A stretch of 53,342 nt of DNA, from the NCBI GenBank assembly GCA_964569425.1, contig CAZMVD010000017.1, positions 1-53,342 on the forward strand, read 5' to 3'. This stretch comes from JACQXM01 sp964569425. Its GTDB lineage: Bacteria; Planctomycetota; Phycisphaerae; UBA1845. This document shows positions 7,506-17,800 of the stretch, piece by piece. A program made the translations under genes and the position numbers. Numbering within the stretch: the first letter of the stretch is position 1; every line of letters begins with the position of its first letter. The notes under the pieces are model-generated. The model saw only the letters and a program-made list of their open reading frames with translations, was not told where the DNA came from and made no database searches.

Positions 7506-8990
7506 ATGTCCGCCACCGCCACCATGGAACGCATTGCGCCGCCGAAGGTAACCGATCGAAAAATGCTGATCGACGGCAAGTGGGTCGATGCGGCATCGGG
7601 CAAGACGTTTGAAACGATCAACCCGGCCACCGGGGACATCATCTGCCGGGTGGCCGAGGCCGACGCGGCCGACGTCGATCTGGCGGTGAAGGCGGCGCGG
7701 CGGGCGCTGGAGAACAAGCCCTGGGCGCGGATGGCGCCGGCGGAGCGCGGGCGGCTGCTCTACAAGCTGGCCGACCTGGTGGAGAAACACGCGCAGGAAC
7801 TGGCCGCGCTCGAAACGCTGGACAACGGCAAGCCGATCAAGGAGGCATTGTACGGCGACATTGCCGGGGTGGTCGCGGTGTTTCGCTATTACGCGGGCTG
7901 GGCCGACAAAATCCACGGCAAGGTGCTGCCGGTGGCCGGTCCGTTTCAGGCGTACACGCGGCATGAGCCGGTCGGCGTGGTCGGGCAGATTATCCCCTGG
8001 AACTTCCCGGCGCTGATGCAATCTTGGAAGCTGGCGCCGGCGCTGGCCTGCGGGTGCACCTGCGTGCTCAAGCCGGCCGAGCAAACGCCGCTTTCGGCGC
8101 TGCGCATCGGCGAACTGGCGATGGAGGCGGGTTTTCCGCCGGGGGTTATCAACATTCTGCCGGGTTTCGGGCCGACGGCCGGGGCGGCCATCGCCATGCA
8201 CATGGACGTGGACAAGGTCGCGTTCACCGGCAGCACGGCGGTGGGCAAGCTGATCATGAAGGCGGCGGCCGAATCGAACCTGAAGCGCGTGACGCTGGAG
8301 CTGGGGGGTAAGAGCCCGAACATTATCTTCGCCGATGCGGACGTGGATTTGGCCGCGAAGGTCTCCTACCAGGCGCTCTTTTACAACATGGGGCAGTGCT
8401 GCTCGGCCGGCTCGCGGTTGTTCGTGGAGGAAGGGGCGTACGACCAGGTGCTGGAGATCGTGTCGTCGCGCGCGGCAAAGCAGACCATCGGCGATCCGTT
8501 CGACCCGAACACGACCCATGGGCCGCAGGTGTCGGACGAGCAGTTCCAGACGGTGATGCGCTACATCGACGCAGGCAAGAAGGAAGGGGCGCGGTGCGTG
8601 GCCGGCGGCGGTAAGGTGGACCGCGCGGGGTACTTCGTGCAGCCGACGGTGTTCGACAACGTCAAGGACGAAATGACCATTGCACGCGAGGAGATCTTCG
8701 GGCCGGTGCTCAGCGTGATGAAGTTCAAGGACACCGAGGAAGTCATCGCGCGGGCCAATCGCAGCGCGTACGGCCTGGCGGCGGCGGTGTGGACGCGGGA
8801 CATCAATAAAGCCAACAAGCTGGCCGCGGCGCTCAGGGCGGGTGTAGTCTGGATCAACACCTACAACGTGTTTGACACGGCCATTCCCTTCGGCGGGTTC
8901 AAGATGAGCGGCATCGGCCGGGAGATGGGCGAATACGCGCTGGCGAACTACACCGAGGTCAAGGCGGTGGTGACGGCACTGGGCAAGTAG
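7506..8990 (+). CDS. NAD(P)-dependent aldehyde dehydrogenase
   Basis: A 494-residue ALDH-superfamily enzyme that oxidises an aldehyde to its acid in the cytoplasm. The general-base Glu265 is in 'LELGGKSPN' and the nucleophile Cys299 in 'GQCCSAGSR'. Their 34-residue spacing equals that of human ALDH2 (268/302). Also present are 'PWNFPALMQSWKLAPALA' for substrate/cofactor shaping, the 'FTGSTAVGK' nucleotide-binding turn and the C-terminal 'PFGGFKMSGIGREMG'. Overall similarity is to the ALDH1/2-like (betaine, retinal, phenylacetaldehyde) branch; the substrate cannot be assigned. The ATG at 7506 follows ACGAGGAGGAAACGAAAC; the upstream extension to 7410 is ignored because the ribosome site is inside it. 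Confidence 0.94.
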   Translation: MSATATMERIAPPKVTDRKMLIDGKWVDAASGKTFETINPATGDIICRVAEADAADVDLAVKAARRALENKPWARMAPAERGRLLYKLADLVEKHAQELAALETLDNGKPIKEALYGDIAGVVAVFRYYAGWADKIHGKVLPVAGPFQAYTRHEPVGVVGQIIPWNFPALMQSWKLAPALACGCTCVLKPAEQTPLSALRIGELAMEAGFPPGVINILPGFGPTAGAAIAMHMDVDKVAFTGSTAVGKLIMKAAAESNLKRVTLELGGKSPNIIFADADVDLAAKVSYQALFYNMGQCCSAGSRLFVEEGAYDQVLEIVSSRAAKQTIGDPFDPNTTHGPQVSDEQFQTVMRYIDAGKKEGARCVAGGGKVDRAGYFVQPTVFDNVKDEMTIAREEIFGPVLSVMKFKDTEEVIARANRSAYGLAAAVWTRDINKANKLAAALRAGVVWINTYNVFDTAIPFGGFKMSGIGREMGEYALANYTEVKAVVTALGK

Positions 8991-9079
8991 CGGCCCAACG
9001 GCGAATTGGCAGTTCCGGATTGTCTGCAAAGCTGGGACGGCGAACACTCGCGGCCGAGAATGCTCATGGCATGCTGCGG

Positions 9080-9757
9080 TTACCGTGCCGCATGATGTCT
9101 GGTCCGCCGCAGCATGACCGCGAGACCGCAGAGCATCAGGACGACCATGCCCGGTTCGGGCACACCGCCGAGCACCTTGTCGGAGTCTTCGCCGAAGCTT
9201 CCTACGGCCTGAAATCGCCCGATCAGGAAGTTGTGGGTCTGCGCAAAGTAGAAATCTCGCGCCGCGTCGGTCAACTCCTGGGGCGACAGTCCTGTGTCAC
9301 CCAAATCGAGGATGACCGTTTGCGTTTGTCCCGCGGCCGGCGCCCCCTGCGGATTTCCGCCCAGGAAGTTGCCGTCGCTGGTGATCATCAAATCGTACCC
9401 GCCGGGCGCATCGAAGTGCGGCGGGGACACCGACACGTCGAACGACAGCCGATCGTAGAAGAATGCCGTTCCTCCCGGCGCGAAGCCGAAGTTCGACCCC
9501 AGCGTCGCGGGCAGCTCCAGCCCCACCGCGGTCAGCAGCGAGCCGACTTCCGGCGGTGTGGTGTTGGTGATGGCGATGGTCATCAGCTCGCTCATCCCAT
9601 CCGCGTCAAACGAAATGAGCAGCGACGCCCGCGCGCCGGTGTTCTCCGTCGAACCGAACATCGGGTCGATAAACAACTGAATGGGCGAAGCGGCCGCCCC
9701 GCCCGCACACCAAAAAGTCAACACGCCCGCAAGGCACCGACGAAAAGCGCGCAACAT
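9080..9757 (-). CDS. PEP-CTERM sorting domain protein
   Basis: A 225-residue secreted protein of unknown function. The N-terminus has a signal peptide (about 1-25, 'AFRRCLAGVLTFWCAGGAAA'). The body is beta-rich. The C-terminus ends in 'VPEPGMVVLMLCGLAVMLRR', the VPEP motif plus membrane segment plus basic tail that exosortase systems recognise. No exosortase gene is in the window. The ATG at 9757 is preceded by GGAAGAGGAGC; a longer frame from 9850 would place extra residues before the signal peptide and is rejected. It converges with the aldehyde dehydrogenase. Confidence 0.87.
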   Translation of the reverse strand: MLRAFRRCLAGVLTFWCAGGAAASPIQLFIDPMFGSTENTGARASLLISFDADGMSELMTIAITNTTPPEVGSLLTAVGLELPATLGSNFGFAPGGTAFFYDRLSFDVSVSPPHFDAPGGYDLMITSDGNFLGGNPQGAPAAGQTQTVILDLGDTGLSPQELTDAARDFYFAQTHNFLIGRFQAVGSFGEDSDKVLGGVPEPGMVVLMLCGLAVMLRRTRHHAAR

Positions 9758-10012
9758 GGGTAGCTCCTCTTCCTGAAACGACGACATGACCACGGCCGAT
9801 ACTGCCCACGGCCCTCGCGGCAACGACCGCGACATGAAAGACACGGGCACGCGTCAGTCGGCCATATCCCCTCCGCGCTGATTCTAATCGTTCTTTCCGG
9901 CCTTGCCAAACCGGTGGCGTCGAACTGCCGAATGCACTTTCGACAAAATGTACTGCAATAACGTCAATGCCGTCGCTCCAGCAGAAGGACTTTGTCGGGG
10001 ATTCACATGCCG

Positions 10013-10795
10013 TTACGGTTGATCCGCCAACTCAAGCCCTTCGGGTGCGGATACGACCGGCATCAGCCGGCGAAGTTGTTGCAGCGCTGCTCGAAAGTCC
10101 TTGGGAACCGGCGCCGAGATGGTCACCAGTCCCGTACCCGCCGGATGTTCGAAGCCGACCGACGCCGCATGAAGCGTCAACCGGGCGATCAGCGGCCGTT
10201 CCTCATGCCGCCGACTCGGACGATAGCCCGGCTTGTACCGGGAAAGGAATATCGCCACGCACGCGCCGTATTGCGGATCGACGCCCAGCGGGTGCCCGAT
10301 GGCGGCGAGATGCACGCGAATCTGATGGAGCCTTCCGGTCAGCGGGCGGCACTCCAATAGGGTGTGACCCGCGACCCGTTCGAGGATGCGGTAGCGAGTG
10401 ATCGCCGGCTTGCCGCGGCGATCATCCGGAACCACGCGCTGCCGGTCGCGGTCCACCAGCAGCGGGCGATCGATTTCACCGTCGCCCGCCACGTAACCGC
10501 GCACCAGCGCCAGATACACTTTGTCCACTTTCCGCCGAGTCCAGAGTTCACTCAGGGCCTGTTGGGCGGCGGGCGTTCTGGCCAGCACCATGACACCGCT
10601 GGTTCCCACGTCCAGGCGATGGACGATGCGCAAGTCTTCTTTGGTGGCGACCGCACCCGCCCGCAGCAGCAGCTCCGCAACCGTGGGCGCCGATCCGCGC
10701 CCGGGCACGGCCTTCACACCGGCGGGCTTGTCGACGGCGAGCAGCCAGTCGTCTTGCAGAATAATCGCGGGTTTGCCGAAACGGTGCGCAGTCAT
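10013..10795 (-). CDS. RluA-family pseudouridine synthase
   Basis: Isomerises specific uridines in rRNA or tRNA to pseudouridine. The 260-residue protein has the family core: 'WLLAVDKPAGVKAVPG' (17-32), the catalytic Asp62 in 'HRLDVGTSGVMV', 'KVYLALVRG', and 'CRPLTGRLHQIRVHLAAIGHP', followed by the motif-III region 'RLTLHAASVGFEHP'. No N-terminal S4 domain is present, so it resembles the short RluA/RluC-like or TruC-like members. Target position and RNA cannot be decided from sequence alone. A short gap (88 bases) separates it from the membrane-protein gene upstream on the same strand. Confidence 0.92.
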   Translation of the reverse strand: MTAHRFGKPAIILQDDWLLAVDKPAGVKAVPGRGSAPTVAELLLRAGAVATKEDLRIVHRLDVGTSGVMVLARTPAAQQALSELWTRRKVDKVYLALVRGYVAGDGEIDRPLLVDRDRQRVVPDDRRGKPAITRYRILERVAGHTLLECRPLTGRLHQIRVHLAAIGHPLGVDPQYGACVAIFLSRYKPGYRPSRRHEERPLIARLTLHAASVGFEHPAGTGLVTISAPVPKDFRAALQQLRRLMPVVSAPEGLELADQP

Positions 10796-10883
10796 GGTAC
10801 GTTAGAACCGGGGTGCCGACACACAGCATCGCGCGGTGCAGCCCGAATTCAATCGGCTCCCGAATGCGCCGCCGGCGCACAGC

Positions 10884-11576
10884 CTACTCCGCAAGGCGAA
10901 CGCGCGCGGTATCGTCCGTCGGACCGGGCTGCCTTTCGGTCGCGGGCACAGCGGCCGAACTTCCCTTGCGGCGCGTCGCCCGCTTGCGTAGCCGGCGCCG
11001 CAGCACCCTGGCAATCTGGACCCCCTCGGCACGCAGCCGAACCTGGTGATGCCAGAGCAAACCGCCCAGCGAGCCGATCACGAGAAAACCGCGCAGCGCC
11101 GGCGCGATGCTTCCTTCCGGGGGAATGCGCCCGATCAACCATAACGGGATGAACAAACCAAACGCAAACGCCAGGGTCCCGGCGGCGCGCGCAGCCGATT
11201 CGTTAAGTTCCCACGACTCCGGCGGCAGCCCCGTTGGACCGGTCATCGCCAGGCGCCGCCGCCAGTGGCGCCGCAACAGCCGCGCGTTCTCTTCGCGACC
11301 CAGTACAAAGTGATACGATCCGGGCAGTCCCTCGAACCGGGAACCCAGAATCAGCGAACCCAGTTCCCGCGCCGCCAGACCCAGCACCCAGGTGCCGGCA
11401 ATCAACATCACCTGAAAAACAAAGGGCACATTGCCGGCGGCGACGATCGATTCGCCAGGGGTGCGGCCACTGATTCCCACCGCGGCGCCCGCCAGCACCA
11501 CCGTGCCGGGTACCATGCGGCCGAACACGTCGCGAAGCAGGAATCTCGTGTAAAGTAATCGGAGAGTCTTCTCCAT
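10884..11576 (-). CDS. Hypothetical membrane protein, four predicted membrane segments
   Basis: A 230-residue protein that I do not recognise. Hydrophobic stretches suggest membrane segments near residues 20-36, 48-68, 129-148 and 157-175, with a basic loop between the second and third ('RRHWRRRLAM') and a very basic C-terminal tail ('RRRLRKRATRRK'). The topology resembles small bacterial membrane proteins that sit at the inner face with an arginine-rich tail. The start is taken at 11576, after AGGGGAATGG; the frame continues upstream to 11666 but would overlap the end of the DAHP synthase gene. It lies between DAHP synthase and the pseudouridine synthase on the same strand. Confidence 0.65.
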   Translation of the reverse strand: MEKTLRLLYTRFLLRDVFGRMVPGTVVLAGAAVGISGRTPGESIVAAGNVPFVFQVMLIAGTWVLGLAARELGSLILGSRFEGLPGSYHFVLGREENARLLRRHWRRRLAMTGPTGLPPESWELNESAARAAGTLAFAFGLFIPLWLIGRIPPEGSIAPALRGFLVIGSLGGLLWHHQVRLRAEGVQIARVLRRRLRKRATRRKGSSAAVPATERQPGPTDDTARVRLAE

Positions 11577-11620
11577 GGCCCGCCATTCCCCTGTTTGACC
11601 TTCACACTTGCACGCGGCTG

Positions 11621-12688
11621 TTATTTCGCCGCAGGCTTGGGCGCGGTCGCGCTGCTCGATCCCCATTTCGTCACCCGGTGGCCCACGATCTGGGCGACCT
11701 GGCGAACCTGTTCCATGAGCCGTGCGAAATTATTGGGCAGCACCGCCTGTGGACCATCGCACAGGGCGCGATCAGGGCAGCTATGGACTTCGACAATCGC
11801 TCCCGCCGCGCCCGCGGCGATGCCCGCCAGCGCCAGCGCCGGCACCAGGTCGCGCTTGCCCGCCGCATGGGAAGGATCGATGAACACCGGCAGGTGCGAG
11901 CGCTCCTGAATCACCGGCACGGCCGACACATCCAGCGTAAAGCGCACTTCCTCGGCAAAGGTGCGAATCCCGCGCTCGCACAACATCACCCGGTGGTTGC
12001 CCTGGCTGAGCACGTACTCCGCGGACATGAGCAGCTCGCTGATGGACGCCGCCAGCCCGCGCTTGATGAACACCGGTTTGTGCGTCTTGCCGACCTCCAA
12101 CAGCAGGTTGTAGTTCTGCATGTTGCGCGCGCCGATCTGGAGAATGTCGGCGAACTCGCACACCACCGGCACGTCGCGCGGATCCACCACCTCCGTAATG
12201 GTGGGCATGCCCAGCTCCTCGCCGGCCTCGCGGAGCATTTCCAACCCCTCGCGGCCCATCCCGCTGAAGGAGTAGGGGGAGGTACGCGGCTTGTACGCGC
12301 CCCCACGCAGGATCGCCGCCCCCGCCTCCTTGACCGCCCGGCCGACGCCGAACAGCACCTCCCGGCTCTCGATGGCGCAGGGGCCCGCGATGATGTTCAC
12401 ATGCGGGCCGCCGATGCGCACCCCTTTGATGTCCAGAATGGTGTCGGCCTCGTGAAATTCGCGCGAGGCGAGCTTGTACGGCTGGGTGATGGCCATCACC
12501 TCGTCCACGCCGGGGAGCTGCTCGAGCTGCTGGCGCATTTCCGGCGTCTTGCCGCCGATGGCGCCGATGATGGTGCGGTATTCGCCGCGCGAGGGGTGGG
12601 CCGCCAGCCCCAGTTCGTGCACGCGCTCCACCACGCGCTGCACCTCGTCCGGGGTGGCGCCCGACTTCATGACGACAATCATGTCCAT
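11621..12688 (-). CDS. aroF: 3-deoxy-7-phosphoheptulonate synthase (type I-beta, regulatory N-domain)
   Basis: Condenses phosphoenolpyruvate and erythrose 4-phosphate to DAHP, the first step of the shikimate pathway. The 355 residues have an N-terminal ferredoxin-like (ACT-like) domain, 1-70 ('MDMIVVMKSGATPDEVQRVV'). The catalytic TIM barrel follows, with 'AGPCAIES' (101-108), 'KPRTSPYSFSGMG' (133-145), 'ITEVVDP', 'QIGARNMQNYNLL' and the metal/phosphate site 'PVFIDPSHAAGKRD'. The domain plan matches the Thermotoga-type enzyme, where the N-domain mediates feedback inhibition by Tyr/Phe; the same regulation here is inferred. The gene precedes the unknown membrane-protein gene by 44 bases. Confidence 0.95.
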   Translation of the reverse strand: MDMIVVMKSGATPDEVQRVVERVHELGLAAHPSRGEYRTIIGAIGGKTPEMRQQLEQLPGVDEVMAITQPYKLASREFHEADTILDIKGVRIGGPHVNIIAGPCAIESREVLFGVGRAVKEAGAAILRGGAYKPRTSPYSFSGMGREGLEMLREAGEELGMPTITEVVDPRDVPVVCEFADILQIGARNMQNYNLLLEVGKTHKPVFIKRGLAASISELLMSAEYVLSQGNHRVMLCERGIRTFAEEVRFTLDVSAVPVIQERSHLPVFIDPSHAAGKRDLVPALALAGIAAGAAGAIVEVHSCPDRALCDGPQAVLPNNFARLMEQVRQVAQIVGHRVTKWGSSSATAPKPAAK

Positions 12689-13220
12689 GGGAAAATGTGG
12701 CTCCGCAAACGGCCGCTTCGCACAACCAGACCAAACCGAAGCGACCAGATCAAAGGAGCCCCCAGGGGCTGGCTACAAATCAATTCACAAGCCGCATCGT
12801 ATCGCCGCGCCGTCCTGGGGTCAACGAATGACAAGCGCCGATAATCAATCCGACAAGAGCGGCATTGGCAGCAGAAAATGCCGCGGCGAGGAACGGCGTC
12901 CACGCTGTCCGGCACGGGCGGCGGACACAGAGCGAAGCAAGGCGGTCAGCCTGGGTCCGAGAACCAGCCGCCGGCGAAACGCCCGGTCGTCGGAGTCGCT
13001 CATCGACGGGAACCGTGCACGGCACTCATTTGCTCAGTCCAGGTTAAGGCGGCCGCGCGGAGCCGTCCGAAGGGCCGTTTCGGCTGACTCGGTCTGCTTT
13101 TTCTCCGTTTGGGGCGCTGGACCGACACCTGACCTGCCCCATAATGCCTATAACTTCGGAAAGCGGGTTTGCCGAAGGCAACTTTCGTCTCCCAGGGTGG
13201 AATCTGAGGGCGTAAGGTCG
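12689..13220. other. Divergent intergenic region, no gene recognised
   Basis: About 530 bases between divergent aroF and the prepilin-like gene. Open frames crossing it have no recognisable protein content. A small inverted pair TTCGG/CCGAA lies near 13155-13175, and a -10-like TATAAC at 13149-13154 lacks a well-spaced -35. Nothing else is seen. Confidence 0.35.
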
Positions 13221-14702
13221 ATGCACTGTTCAAGAGTCCAACGCTCAATCCCTGAACGAGCCCGCCGCGCGTTCTCGCTGGCGGAACTGGTGGTCGCCAT
13301 CGGCGTGCTCGTGCTGACCCTGGCACTCGCGGGCCAGGTCATGAGCATTACCGTGCGCGCCACGGGACAGGCGACCGCCTTCACCAACGTAAGCCAGGCA
13401 ATCCGCGCCCTCGAGCGTACCCTGCGCGATGATTTGAGCCACGTTGCGGCCGGGCGTACGGTGCTGCTGATTCAGGGCAACCCGATCAACGCCTACTGGA
13501 CCGTGGACGAGCGCGACGCCGACGACGACGGCGACCCGCAAATGCGCTCCACGCTCGCGCTCGACCCGGAGCGCGAAGACCCGGCCGACCCCAGCCGCCG
13601 CCGGCTGCTGCCCCCGCGGGCCGACTTGCTGATGTTCTTCACCTCGCGGCAGGCGACCAATTACGTGCCCTACACCAAGATCGACGGCTCGCCGGTTCGT
13701 TCCGTTACCTCGCAGGTACAACAGGTGGTCTATGGCCACGCCGACCTGGCCGATTACGTTCGCGTCGCGCCGGGCGCTTATACCATTGAACAGGATGCCG
13801 ATGCGTTTCCCGAGTTTCCCAATCCAGGTCCGGTGCCCGCAAGCCGCTGGCACCTTGCCCGCCGGGTGGTGCACCTGCTGCCGGTGCCCGCGCCGGCCAC
13901 GTTGACGCCGGGCTGGGTGGACTGGGACGCACCCCAGGCCCGCCTCGACCTGCCTGAGGTGCTGGTCGGCGAAACGGACGTGGTGGGCGGGTTTGATTTC
14001 GAGCGTTTTGTCATTCAGCCGCTGGATTCCGGGGCTCTTCCGAACGTCTACCCAGATGGCGGCTGGCCGCACTTCTGGCCGATGATCTTCCGCAAGGGCA
14101 GCAAGCCCTTCGCGCGCAGCGTGCTCGACCCCACGCCGCCGGCCAAGCTGGCGGCGCGTTTGGGCCATTACTTCATCCCCGGCTGTGCGTCGTTCAAGGT
14201 CGAGTGGACGCTCGACCCGCGCGCCGCGTTCATCGGCGGGCGGCTCGATTATGAACGCGACGTGCTGTGGATCGATCCGGGGCACGTTCAGGTGGACCCG
14301 AACAATGCGAAAAACATCACCCGCGAACCACTGACGGCGCTGCGCCGCGCAATGGCCGACGCCGCGGCCGATGTCTCCCAGGCGCTGCGATGGCAGGCGC
14401 TCAACGATGTGATCCAGGCGCCGCTGCTCGGCAGCAGTGTGCTCCTGCCCTATTCGGTGGCGCAACGCTTCGGCAACGACCTCGACCCAGATAATCAGTG
14501 GCGCGTCCATGAGTACAGGACCAAAGACCTCGCCCCGAATCTGGTGGTGTTTACCGCCAACCGTCTCGACGGCTCAGGTCGATTGATCCCCGACGAGGTC
14601 TTCCCCACCGCGTTGCGGATTACGGTCGATGTGATGGACGAACAGGGGCGGCTGCCGCGGCCCATCCGCCACGTGATGGTGATACCGGTAGGACAGCGAT
14701 AA
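13221..14702 (+). CDS. Prepilin-type N-terminal cleavage/methylation domain protein (pseudopilin-like)
   Basis: A 493-residue protein beginning with a class III (prepilin) signal: 17 leader residues, then A|FSLAE with Phe at +1 and Glu at +5, followed by a hydrophobic helix ('LVVAIGVLVLTLALAGQV'). Such proteins are cleaved by prepilin peptidase and enter type IV pilus or type II secretion pseudopili. The remainder (about 440 residues) is large for a pilin and not recognised; it may be a surface globular domain, as in GspJ-like minor pseudopilins. The ATG at 13221 is chosen because the leader starts there; the open frame upstream (from 12474) is antisense to aroF. Its stop overlaps the next start as TAATG, so the two genes are translationally coupled. 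Confidence 0.82.
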   Translation: MHCSRVQRSIPERARRAFSLAELVVAIGVLVLTLALAGQVMSITVRATGQATAFTNVSQAIRALERTLRDDLSHVAAGRTVLLIQGNPINAYWTVDERDADDDGDPQMRSTLALDPEREDPADPSRRRLLPPRADLLMFFTSRQATNYVPYTKIDGSPVRSVTSQVQQVVYGHADLADYVRVAPGAYTIEQDADAFPEFPNPGPVPASRWHLARRVVHLLPVPAPATLTPGWVDWDAPQARLDLPEVLVGETDVVGGFDFERFVIQPLDSGALPNVYPDGGWPHFWPMIFRKGSKPFARSVLDPTPPAKLAARLGHYFIPGCASFKVEWTLDPRAAFIGGRLDYERDVLWIDPGHVQVDPNNAKNITREPLTALRRAMADAAADVSQALRWQALNDVIQAPLLGSSVLLPYSVAQRFGNDLDPDNQWRVHEYRTKDLAPNLVVFTANRLDGSGRLIPDEVFPTALRITVDVMDEQGRLPRPIRHVMVIPVGQR

Positions 14703-14812
14703 TGCGAATGCGGAATTCGAAATGCGGAATGCGGAATGCCGATGCGGCAAGCGTTCGGATCGTCCGCGCCCTGCGCGTTCCGCATTCAGCATTCACCATT
14801 CCGCATTCGCGG
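14701..14812. repeat. Inverted short-word repeat overlapping a coding start
   Basis: The left arm iterates GAATGCG/GGAATGC words (14701-14747). The right arm (14781-14812) holds the same words inverted, GCATTC...CATTCCGCATTCGC. This is the same word family seen in other spacers of the window. Here it is read in frame as residues 1 to about 36 of the GspK-like protein. Confidence 0.65.
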
Positions 14813-17800
14813 CGTCGCCGCGGGTCTATTCTCGTATTGGTCATGACCGTTCTGGGGCTGCTGTTCGTCACCGGCGTGGTGTTCATGACCACCATGAGCT
14901 TCGAGGCGTCGATGCTCGACGCCGAGCGGCAGCGCAACCTGTCGCGCCCGGGCATCGGCCGGGTGGAGGTTGAAGTCCGCGACCTGCTCGCCGGCAGCCT
15001 GACGCCGCGCGCCGGCGAATCCGATCTGGTGACCGGCGACCTGCTAGGCGGGCCGCCACTGGCGTTTGCCGAACTGCCCGGCGTGCACAACAATTTTTCG
15101 CCCACTGAGCCCTATTTCGAGCCCAGCTACTACGGACCCAACCAGGGGACCTATGCCCTGCGCTGGGGGACCGACCCGGCCGCGCTCAGCGCCGTCGATG
15201 CCAACCGGCGCCGGTCCTTCGCCGGTACCGACATGACCATGACCGCCCGTTTCTACGACCCGGTGGAACGGCCCAACCGGTACATTCCCCCGCTCGATAC
15301 CACCTGGCGCGCCGGCGAGCCGCTGCAACCCCCAAGCTTCGGCAACGTGCCGCCCTTCACCCCCGTGGACGCCGACGGCGACGGCATTGTCGATGCCATT
15401 CAAACCGACTTCGCCGCCTTGCCGGGGGTGAAGGCCAGCCAGGTCAGAAAGCTGGCGGAATTGCTCAACCCCGCGTCCAACCCCGACGGCAAGGTGAACC
15501 TCGGCCTGCGCGTGGTGCCGCATGGCGGCATGGCCACCCTGGGCGAATCGCATCCGTCCATCATCGCCGCGGTGCTCGGCCCGCAAAGCGTAGACACCAA
15601 GACGTACAAGCTCCGCTGGCAGATTCCCTATTCACCGGTGGTCGAAGAGCCGCCGCTGCGGCGGCGCAACTTCCTCGCGCCCTACGAACTGCCGCCCACC
15701 GCCATTCAGGGCAACCCCTACGGGCTCGATCCCGATACCGGCGGCGGCGACTTCGCGGCCTATCTGTTCGCGCCCAACGAGCGGCTGTTCACCGGCGAGC
15801 ACCGCTACTGGCCGTTCAAGCCGCGCGAGACCGGGCGCGACCCGAACTTCTCCCTCTGGTCGCTGCGCATGGAACCGAACCTGTGGACGTGGGACTATGG
15901 GCGGGGCGATGAGTACGACCGGCGGCACCTGGTGACCTCGGTCAGTTACGACGACCTGCTGCGCCGGCCGGTGTACCTGCCGGCGAAGGTGGACGTGGGC
16001 GCCGGCTATTTCAAGATCGAGTACAACGGGTCCGAAGCGCTCGATCGCATGAGGCAGGCGAACCATAACTTCGGGCTGACCAGTTGTTCCTGGCTGAACA
16101 GCGCCCCGGCCACCCTGCTGCCGTTCGAGTACGCCAACTACCCGTACCTGCTGCCTAACCAGTTTCACGGCGTCAACGACTTCAAGCCCCCGTTTGACGT
16201 GTACGACCCGTGCGCCTGCGCCGGAACGGCGGGCTGTTCGTTCGACCCGCGCAAGGGCATGTTGCGCCTGAGCCTGCCCTGGATCGACGATTTCTTCGGC
16301 ACGGCCAGCCCCCCCGGCGTCCACGATCCGCGCAAAATCCGGCTGATTCAGGACGTGTTCACGCTGATGCTGTACAACGCGCGCGAGGACGGCGGTGACG
16401 GCGATTGGGGCATGTGGGAGAACGTCACAATTGGCTTCGACCAAGTGACCGGCCAGCCGATTCAGCAGGTCGTATGGAAGCACAACTTCCTTCAGATTGC
16501 CAAGACCGCCGCGTCGCTGACCGCCAACCTGCTGGACTACGCCGATGCGGATGACGAGCCGACAAGGGTAGAGGTTCGCGAAGCCGATTGGACAGTTCCA
16601 ACAACCTACGGACAGCCAAAGTCTCCACCAGAGTATGTATACGGCCTGGAGCATCAGCCTTTTATTACGGAAGTCGTTGCGATTGCCGAGGATGATGGGA
16701 ACGGGAAGGTAGATTACTCTCGACCGCACTTATTCGGCGTGGAATTGTTTAATCCTTCCGGCAGAGGACTGTTCATTGCGGCCAATCAGTATTCCTTGAA
16801 GGTGTTGGGTAATAACCCTACCCCTGTCACGGTTCCGGTTCCTTCGACAGGGATTTCGCCGGGAGAGTTCGTCGGCTTTTTCTTCAATGATAGTAATGAC
16901 GATTCCGCGCTAGGCTCACACCTGAAAGGACGAACGGTCGATCTGCCGAGCCCTCCAGAATTTGTGTTTAATGAGTCGGCGACCATTCAGCTAGTCCGGC
17001 GAGTTGGCGGCGATGATGTTGTGGTAGACGAAATCAACCTAAGTGGTGGAAAAGTCGGAAAGCTTGGAGAAGGGCTTTGGTCCGTGCAACGAGTTGCGAA
17101 TGGGATCGGTCCGTCTCGCTGGAACGCCCCGATTCCAGTCGAGAACGTCTCGGCGGTCCAATCGATGATGCCGACCTTTGGCCTGGGTTCCGGTTTAGGC
17201 GCGGCAGTTTCCCCCGTCCGCGTCGAGTTCGCCAACACCGGCACGCTGCGGTCCGCGTTTCCGACCACCGGTTCGCTGCTGATGCTCATGCGCGTGGCGA
17301 ACACGCAGTCTGAAGCGTTCACGCGGCACCTCACAGAGAAGGACGCCTCGGGGAACAAATACGCCGTCGATAACGGCCGCATGCCCGTTTTCGACTCGGC
17401 GTTCAACCACCACGTGGACCCCAAAGCGGACCCCACGCGAATCAGCGACGCGGCCACCGTCAACGGCACCACCCTCGACCGTCCCGGCGACGTGATGCAC
17501 CTGCCCTGGGGGCAGTTGGTGTTCGATTACTTCACAACCTTGCCGCTCACCGCACCCGGCCCCTATGCCATCAACCCCGCTGATGGGCTGCTGCTCATCG
17601 ATCCCCACGCTCCCCCGCGCGTGACCGACGACGGCCTCCGCGTGCACGGCCGCGTCAACCTCAACGCTGCCCCCTGGAAGGTGCTCGAAGGCGTGCCCTT
17701 CGTCGCGATGGACCGCATTCCGTTGCCCTTCCGCAACGATTTCCAGAGCGCCCTCGCCCTCGATCCGCTCAAGTCCGCCGAGCCGCAGCCCATCGGCGCC

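Noticed and set aside
9080..9757. Expectation of an exosortase gene next to the PEP-CTERM protein
   Set aside because: No exosortase-like membrane protein is present in the window; the four-segment protein at 10884-11576 lacks the expected Cys/Arg/His pattern.
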